In this document: one piece after another, positions 60,115-64,000 of the stretch | How the letters are laid out: each line of letters begins with the position of its first letter | Position numbering within the stretch: the first letter of the stretch is position 1 | Source of the DNA: Ruminococcus_G sp050944435 | GTDB lineage: Bacteria > Bacillota > Clostridia > Lachnospirales > Lachnospiraceae | DNA: 64,000 nt | Assembly: GCA_050944435.1 (NCBI GenBank) | Contig: JBMNRB010000006.1 | Location: 62,001 to 126,000 of the forward strand | Direction: 5' to 3' | Position numbers and translations under genes: made by a program | Notes under the pieces: model-generated | Databases searched by the model: none | Told to the model about the DNA's origin: nothing | What the model saw: the letters and a program-made list of their open reading frames with translations, nothing else

Positions 60115-60264
60115 CTATTTCCATGCAGCGAAGGCTGAGTAAAAAAATATTCCGCTTAAAATGAGATAGAAGACAGACATTTCACATTTTCCTGATATGA
60201 TGCTGACCACTGCTGCGGCGAGCCAGATAAATCCTGCTGCATTACGAATATAAATATGACGCAT
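60115..60264 (-). CDS. 49-residue membrane protein of the ABC operon
   Basis: Read on the minus strand from ATG 60264: MRHIYIRNAAGFIWLAAAVV, then two hydrophobic helices (about 11-24 and 30-46), ending AAWK. GAGGAGG lies 6 bases before the start, and the ATPase gene starts 13 bases after the stop. Size and layout fit a small accessory subunit, immunity-type protein or leader of an exported product; nothing more can be said. Promoter: TATAAT at 60310-60305. Confidence 0.7.
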   Translation of the reverse strand: MRHIYIRNAAGFIWLAAAVVSIISGKCEMSVFYLILSGIFFYSAFAAWK

Positions 60265-60304
60265 AATATTACCTCCTCGAATATCTTTTGTTTGTTGTGT
60301 TTAT

Positions 60305-60310
60305 ATTATA
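60305..60310 (-). promoter_or_regulatory. -10 element of the small ABC operon
   Basis: Minus strand TATAAT (60310 to 60305), 40 bases before the 49-residue gene. The -35 position overlaps a palindrome TGCGGA-N4-TCCGCA (60329-60344), a possible operator. Confidence 0.5.
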
Positions 60311-60408
60311 TCTGAAAAAGAAGTACTATGCGGAAGTGTCCGCAAACGGCAGTTTTTTGACCGTGAAAGGCCCTAAAACATTAGGTATCTGCCAGTCTGG
60401 AGGGAAAT

Positions 60409-61785
60409 ATGAAGTCAAGCTTAGATAAAAGAGCGGTTTTTGAGACTATGCCGGTTCGACAGGCGGTATGCAGACAGATCATTCCTGCCATTGCCAGCCA
60501 GATGATTGCACTGATTTATAATCTTGCCGATACATATTTTGTGGGTATGCTCAACAAACCAAATGAGACGGCGGCAGTCACTGTGGCCTATTCCTCTTTT
60601 CTCGTGCTCACCGCCATATCCAATTTATTTGGCGTAGGAGGGGCAAGCGCTTTGTCGAGAGCCCTTGGCAGGAAGAATGAAGAGGAGGCAAGAGATATCG
60701 CCGCTGTTTCCTTCTGGGGAGGACTTGTCAGTGCCGCTGTATTTTCCCTGCTTTATTTCCTGTTTGCAGGTCCGGTACTTGTCTTGTGCGGGGCGGCGCC
60801 GGAAATCTTTGACATAGCGCTGGAATACGCTTTATGGGCGGTGGTAATCGGCGGACCCGGCACGATTTTGAATACCCTTATGGCCAATCTGGTGAGGGCG
60901 GAGGGAAGCGGGGCGGCAGCCGCTTTCGGCGTTTCCCTGGGCGGCATTTTAAATACTGTTCTGGATCCTTTTTTCGTGCTGCCCCGGTTTTTGGGGATGG
61001 GAGCTGTGGGAGCAGGGATCGCAACGGCTCTGTCCAATTATGCGGCTGTATTGTATTTCCTGATTTACATTGCCATAAAAGGGGAAAAAACAGTGGTTAA
61101 TATCCGGATTAGCCGGCTTAAATCCACAGGAATTTATATTAAGTCTATTATTTCCATAGGTTTTCCATCGGCGGTTCAATATGCGTTAACGGTGGTGGCC
61201 GTTGCGGCCCAGTCCAAGTTTGTGTCACAGTACGATGTAGAAGCGGTGGCGGCATTGGGCATTGTGAAGAAACTGGATCAGCTTCCCTTGTACTTTTCCA
61301 TAGGAACAGCCAATGGGCTTCTTCCCCTTCTGGGATATAATTATGCTGCAGGGAATCAAGCAAGAAGGCGAAAGGCCTTTCGCTTCGGATGTGTGATTTC
61401 TCTGTCTTTCGCCCTGATTTGTCTGGTGGTTTTTGAGATCTTTGCGCCGGCTCTTTCCGGATTGTTTATCAATGATCCGGCAACGCTGCGTTACAGCGCC
61501 GGATTTTTAAGAAGGATGGTGACGGCTATGCCCATGATGGCTGTATGCTATCCCATGATTATACAGTTTCAGGCCATGGGGAAATTCAAAGAGTCGCTGA
61601 TCTGTTCCATTTTAAGGAAGGGAGTTCTGGATATTCCCCTTCTTTTCCTGATGAATGAACTTCTGGGATTGTACGGATGTATGTGGGTGCAGCCCATTGT
61701 CGATACGATTTCGCTGATTGCGGCGGACGGATTCTATAGGAAAATAGGGCGAAAAGAGGAACAGAAGACAAGATTGGAGGAATAA
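60409..61785 (+). CDS. MATE-family efflux transporter
   Basis: A 458-residue protein with 12 helices in two similar halves. The N-terminal half has the family stretch QMIALIYNLADTYFVGML and VNLFGVGGASALSRALGRKN-like sequence; the C-terminal half repeats the pattern (YNYAAGNQARRRKAF). These export drugs or metabolites in exchange for Na+ or H+. CTGGAGGGAAAT precedes the ATG. The next gene begins 3 bases after the stop. Confidence 0.9.
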   Translation: MKSSLDKRAVFETMPVRQAVCRQIIPAIASQMIALIYNLADTYFVGMLNKPNETAAVTVAYSSFLVLTAISNLFGVGGASALSRALGRKNEEEARDIAAVSFWGGLVSAAVFSLLYFLFAGPVLVLCGAAPEIFDIALEYALWAVVIGGPGTILNTLMANLVRAEGSGAAAAFGVSLGGILNTVLDPFFVLPRFLGMGAVGAGIATALSNYAAVLYFLIYIAIKGEKTVVNIRISRLKSTGIYIKSIISIGFPSAVQYALTVVAVAAQSKFVSQYDVEAVAALGIVKKLDQLPLYFSIGTANGLLPLLGYNYAAGNQARRRKAFRFGCVISLSFALICLVVFEIFAPALSGLFINDPATLRYSAGFLRRMVTAMPMMAVCYPMIIQFQAMGKFKESLICSILRKGVLDIPLLFLMNELLGLYGCMWVQPIVDTISLIAADGFYRKIGRKEEQKTRLEE

Positions 61786-61788
61786 AAA

Positions 61789-62778
61789 ATGAATGAGATG
61801 CTGAAGAATAAAAAAATTGCAGTAGTTGGCATTGGCGGCGTCGGCGGGTATCTGGCAGGGATGCTGGGAAGAGTCTGCAGTCATCTGACCCTGGCGGCCA
61901 GAGGAGAGCGGCGGGAAGCGCTTCTGAAAAAGGGTCTTGTGCTTCACAGTGATTACAATGGTGAGATTACCGTAAACGCCGAAAGGGTGGTTCCGGTAAA
62001 TGAGATGGGGGAACAGGATTATATTTTTATCTGTGTAAAGAATTATTCACTGGAAGAGGTGTGTGAAGATCTGAAATATGCCGTCACCGACGATACCGTG
62101 ATAATTCCGGTGATGAACGGAGTCGATCCCGGGGAGCGAATCCGGAATCTTCTGGGAAAAGGGACGGTAGTGGATTCTCTGATTTATATTGTCGCTTTCG
62201 CCAATGAAGATTATTCCATTACCCAACAGGGAAACTTTGCAAATCTGCGCATCGGCATTCACGGCGGGAATGACAGGCAGAAGAAAAAAGTAAAGGAAGT
62301 TTCGGAAATTCTTGCCGGAGCGGAAATCGACCACAAAACAGCAGAAGATATCCAGACAGAAATCTGGCGGAAATATATTTTAAACTGTGCTTATAATGCG
62401 GAAACGGCTTATTATGACAATACCATCGGCCAGCTCCGGCAGGATCCGGCAAAGGCGGCGGAATATGAGGCGCTGGTAAGAGAAGCGTATCAGGTTGCAC
62501 TGGCCAAAGGGGTTGCCGTAAAACAGGAACATATCGACGCCATCATTCACCGTTTTTATCATGAACTGGCTGAAGACGCTACCAGTTCTCTGCAAAGAGA
62601 TATCCAACAGGGAAAAAGGGCAGAGGTCGATACGTTCAGCGGATATATCCTAAGGGAGGCAAAACAGAGAAATATCACAGTACCGGTGACGGAAAAAATG
62701 TATTACGGGTTGAAAAAGGCGGAAAACACGCAGCAGAAAACTTATATTCTGGAAAGAAATTCCCCTATGTTTTCCTGA
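61789..62778 (+). CDS. Ketopantoate-reductase-family oxidoreductase
   Basis: A 329-residue NADPH-dependent enzyme of the PanE/ApbA family. Rossmann loop VVGIGGVGGYLAGMLGR; later VMNGVDPGERIRNLLGKGTV (landmarks) and the helical domain with KYILNCAYNAETAYY and the Lys expected for catalysis in WRKYILN. Several proteins of this family do not act on ketopantoate, so the exact substrate is uncertain. GGAGG lies 9 bases before the ATG. Its last 37 bases overlap, on the opposite strand, the end of the GT2 gene. Confidence 0.87.
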   Translation: MNEMLKNKKIAVVGIGGVGGYLAGMLGRVCSHLTLAARGERREALLKKGLVLHSDYNGEITVNAERVVPVNEMGEQDYIFICVKNYSLEEVCEDLKYAVTDDTVIIPVMNGVDPGERIRNLLGKGTVVDSLIYIVAFANEDYSITQQGNFANLRIGIHGGNDRQKKKVKEVSEILAGAEIDHKTAEDIQTEIWRKYILNCAYNAETAYYDNTIGQLRQDPAKAAEYEALVREAYQVALAKGVAVKQEHIDAIIHRFYHELAEDATSSLQRDIQQGKRAEVDTFSGYILREAKQRNITVPVTEKMYYGLKKAENTQQKTYILERNSPMFS

Positions 62779-64000
62779 ACCTGTGAAGTCATGGCGCGGT
62801 AGTTTTCCTGTTCCTCTGGGGAAAAGGAGGAAAAGCGAACCGAGTCAAAGTCCTGTTCCACCATCTCAAAATCTTTTATTATATGAGCCGCGTCTGGCAG
62901 AAAGGTAATTTCTGTTTTCGTCCGGTCAGAAACGGAGGCAATTATCTTTTTCTTTACCAGTTTCTGCAGAAGGAAAGAGGTTTTCTGGGGAGACATTTGC
63001 ACAAAGTCAGATATTTCTTTCATACTTTCGTACTGACGGACAAAGTACAGATGATAAAGAAGGCGGCTCTCCTCCAGGGTAATGTTATTTTTCCTGGAAA
63101 TAATCTCAAGCTGATATTCCAGCAGCTTTCGAAAACGATAGTTGTCCATGGGAAGACCTTCATCGGAAAGGGCCTGGTTGTGAAGATGGCTGCGTTCCAT
63201 TCCCAGTTTTTTCCTGCCGGGCAGAGGAAGGACCGCGCCGTCTCTGGCCACGGCCAGTAAAAAGCGATAGATCTGAGGCCGGATGTTGTTATAATCTTCC
63301 CCGTCATATATGTCTTTATAAAATCCATTGTAATATTCAAATACGTTGATTTTCATCCGCAGCGTACTGCTGATGTTCATTCCCTGACTGATCAGGCTGC
63401 CCTTTCGTTTTACATAGTAATAGACGGGAGCCTGGAGGGCATAAAAAGAATGGGCATGGCGGATGTACTCCAGGTTAAAAAGAAAATCTTCACACCAGCT
63501 GATCTTTATATCCATACGGATATGATTCTTTTCTATAATCTCTCTTTTATATAATTTATTCCATAATACGCCGTAGTAGAAATCGGCTGGATTCTCCATC
63601 ATAAAAGAAGCGAATTCTTCCCTGGATAAAATTCTGGTTTCGTTGATATCTCCTTTGCGAGCCAGATGTTCGCCGGACACCCGGTAAAAATCAGATATCA
63701 CCAGATCACAGTTATACATTTCCATGGAACGGATCATCAGGGAAGTAGATTCCGGAGAAATCCAGTCATCACTGTCAACAAACTGAATATAAGTTCCCCG
63801 GGCAATATTAAGGGCTTGATTTCTTGTATCAGAAACTCCGGTGTTAGGTTTGTGAATGGTTCGAATGCGGGAATCGACGGCGGCATATTGGTCACAGAGC
63901 TTACCAGAGTCGTCTGTGCTGCCGTCGTCGGCAAGGATTAATTCATAATTTTGAAATTCCTGGTTCAGGATGCTGTCGATGCATCTTTTCAGATATTCCT
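62742..64000 (-). CDS. GT2 glycosyltransferase with C-terminal MarR-like domain (5' end outside window)
   Basis: The frame is open from base 63998 and reads EYLKRCIDSILNQEF, LILADDGSTDDSG and YIQFVDSDDW, the start of a GT2 (GT-A) catalytic domain with its DxD-like motif. The first few dozen residues are outside the window. The glycosyltransferase part runs to about base 63100. After it come roughly 110 residues with a winged-helix layout: LLYHLYFVRQYESMKEISDF, VQMSPQKTSFLLQKLVKKKI, DRTKTEITFLPDAAHII. These match the MarR recognition helix and wing order. Such a fusion is unusual. A DNA-binding or a purely structural role is possible. Confidence 0.8.
   Translation of the reverse strand, partial: EYLKRCIDSILNQEFQNYELILADDGSTDDSGKLCDQYAAVDSRIRTIHKPNTGVSDTRNQALNIARGTYIQFVDSDDWISPESTSLMIRSMEMYNCDLVISDFYRVSGEHLARKGDINETRILSREEFASFMMENPADFYYGVLWNKLYKREIIEKNHIRMDIKISWCEDFLFNLEYIRHAHSFYALQAPVYYYVKRKGSLISQGMNISSTLRMKINVFEYYNGFYKDIYDGEDYNNIRPQIYRFLLAVARDGAVLPLPGRKKLGMERSHLHNQALSDEGLPMDNYRFRKLLEYQLEIISRKNNITLEESRLLYHLYFVRQYESMKEISDFVQMSPQKTSFLLQKLVKKKIIASVSDRTKTEITFLPDAAHIIKDFEMVEQDFDSVRFSSFSPEEQENYRAMTSQVQENIGEFLSRI

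Noticed and set aside
1..64000. CRISPR arrays, tRNA or rRNA genes, insertion sequences and prophage genes
   Set aside because: No spaced direct repeats, cloverleaf-like sequences, transposase or phage motifs were recognised by eye; a dedicated scan could still find a tRNA.

Overview
The window reads as a chromosomal segment of an anaerobic, spore-forming Clostridia, most likely a Lachnospiraceae. This rests on the G-A-rich Shine-Dalgarno sites, the Firmicutes-type operons (yicC-remA-gmk-rpoZ; abc-f next to rex; tepA-uppP-ftsK/spoIIIE), a T-box leader, the electron-bifurcating NfnAB pair, the redox repressor Rex and a germination-type subtilase. No database search was possible, so genus and species are left open. 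No rRNA, tRNA, CRISPR array, prophage or insertion sequence was seen.

Layout. 2-5478: envelope block with the 3' part of a P-type ATPase, a GT4 glycosyltransferase, a VTT/TVP38 membrane protein, and a YfhO protein whose 3' end is joined by deletion to the tail of an EamA transporter. 5570-7760: histidine kinase and OmpR-type regulator. 7781-10398: tryptophan-type T-box leader controlling a GldA/HcxA-like dehydrogenase and a YkvI-type permease. 10488-16889: an EF-G paralogue with an altered G4 motif, an unknown membrane protein, and leuS. 17000-22675: an ABC exporter, then a coupled run of S66 carboxypeptidase, adenosine deaminase, phosphopentomutase and purine nucleoside phosphorylase (nucleoside salvage). 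22728-26948 (minus): second P-type ATPase and rqcH. 27094-32343: yicC, remA, gmk, rpoZ, rimO, pgsA, cinA. 32392-35880: a cluster of small odd proteins (Met-rich, Lys-rich, Cys-rich) around a CspB-like subtilase, with sporulation-type promoter sequences. 35977-39624 (minus): MFS transporter, TetR regulator and an MttB-family methyltransferase whose promoter is bracketed by two identical palindromes. 39847-41961: a second subtilase and isocitrate dehydrogenase. 42080-53253: DUF3783 protein, ABC-F/rex, nnr, alr, a mazF without a visible mazE, yebC, tepA, uppP, ftsK. 53290-57800: zinc-ribbon membrane protein, nfnA/nfnB, two small Cys/His proteins, rlmH. 57863-64000: a decayed flavin reductase, a small ABC system with a 49-residue membrane partner, a MATE exporter, a ketopantoate-reductase-like protein, and a GT2 glycosyltransferase with a MarR-like C-terminal domain that runs off the window.

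How the genes fit together. Most of the window is housekeeping: translation and its quality control (leuS, EF-G paralogue, ABC-F, YebC, RqcH, RimO, RlmH, rpoZ), nucleotide and cofactor salvage and repair (add, deoB, PNP, gmk, cinA, nnr), envelope building (alr, uppP, pgsA, glycosyltransferases) and redox balance (rex, nfnAB, icd). The most interesting accessory features are the Trp-type T-box over a dehydrogenase/permease pair, the operator-bracketed mttB promoter, the putative sporulation cluster at 32.4-35.4 kb, the GT2-MarR fusion, and the yfhO/eamA deletion scar.
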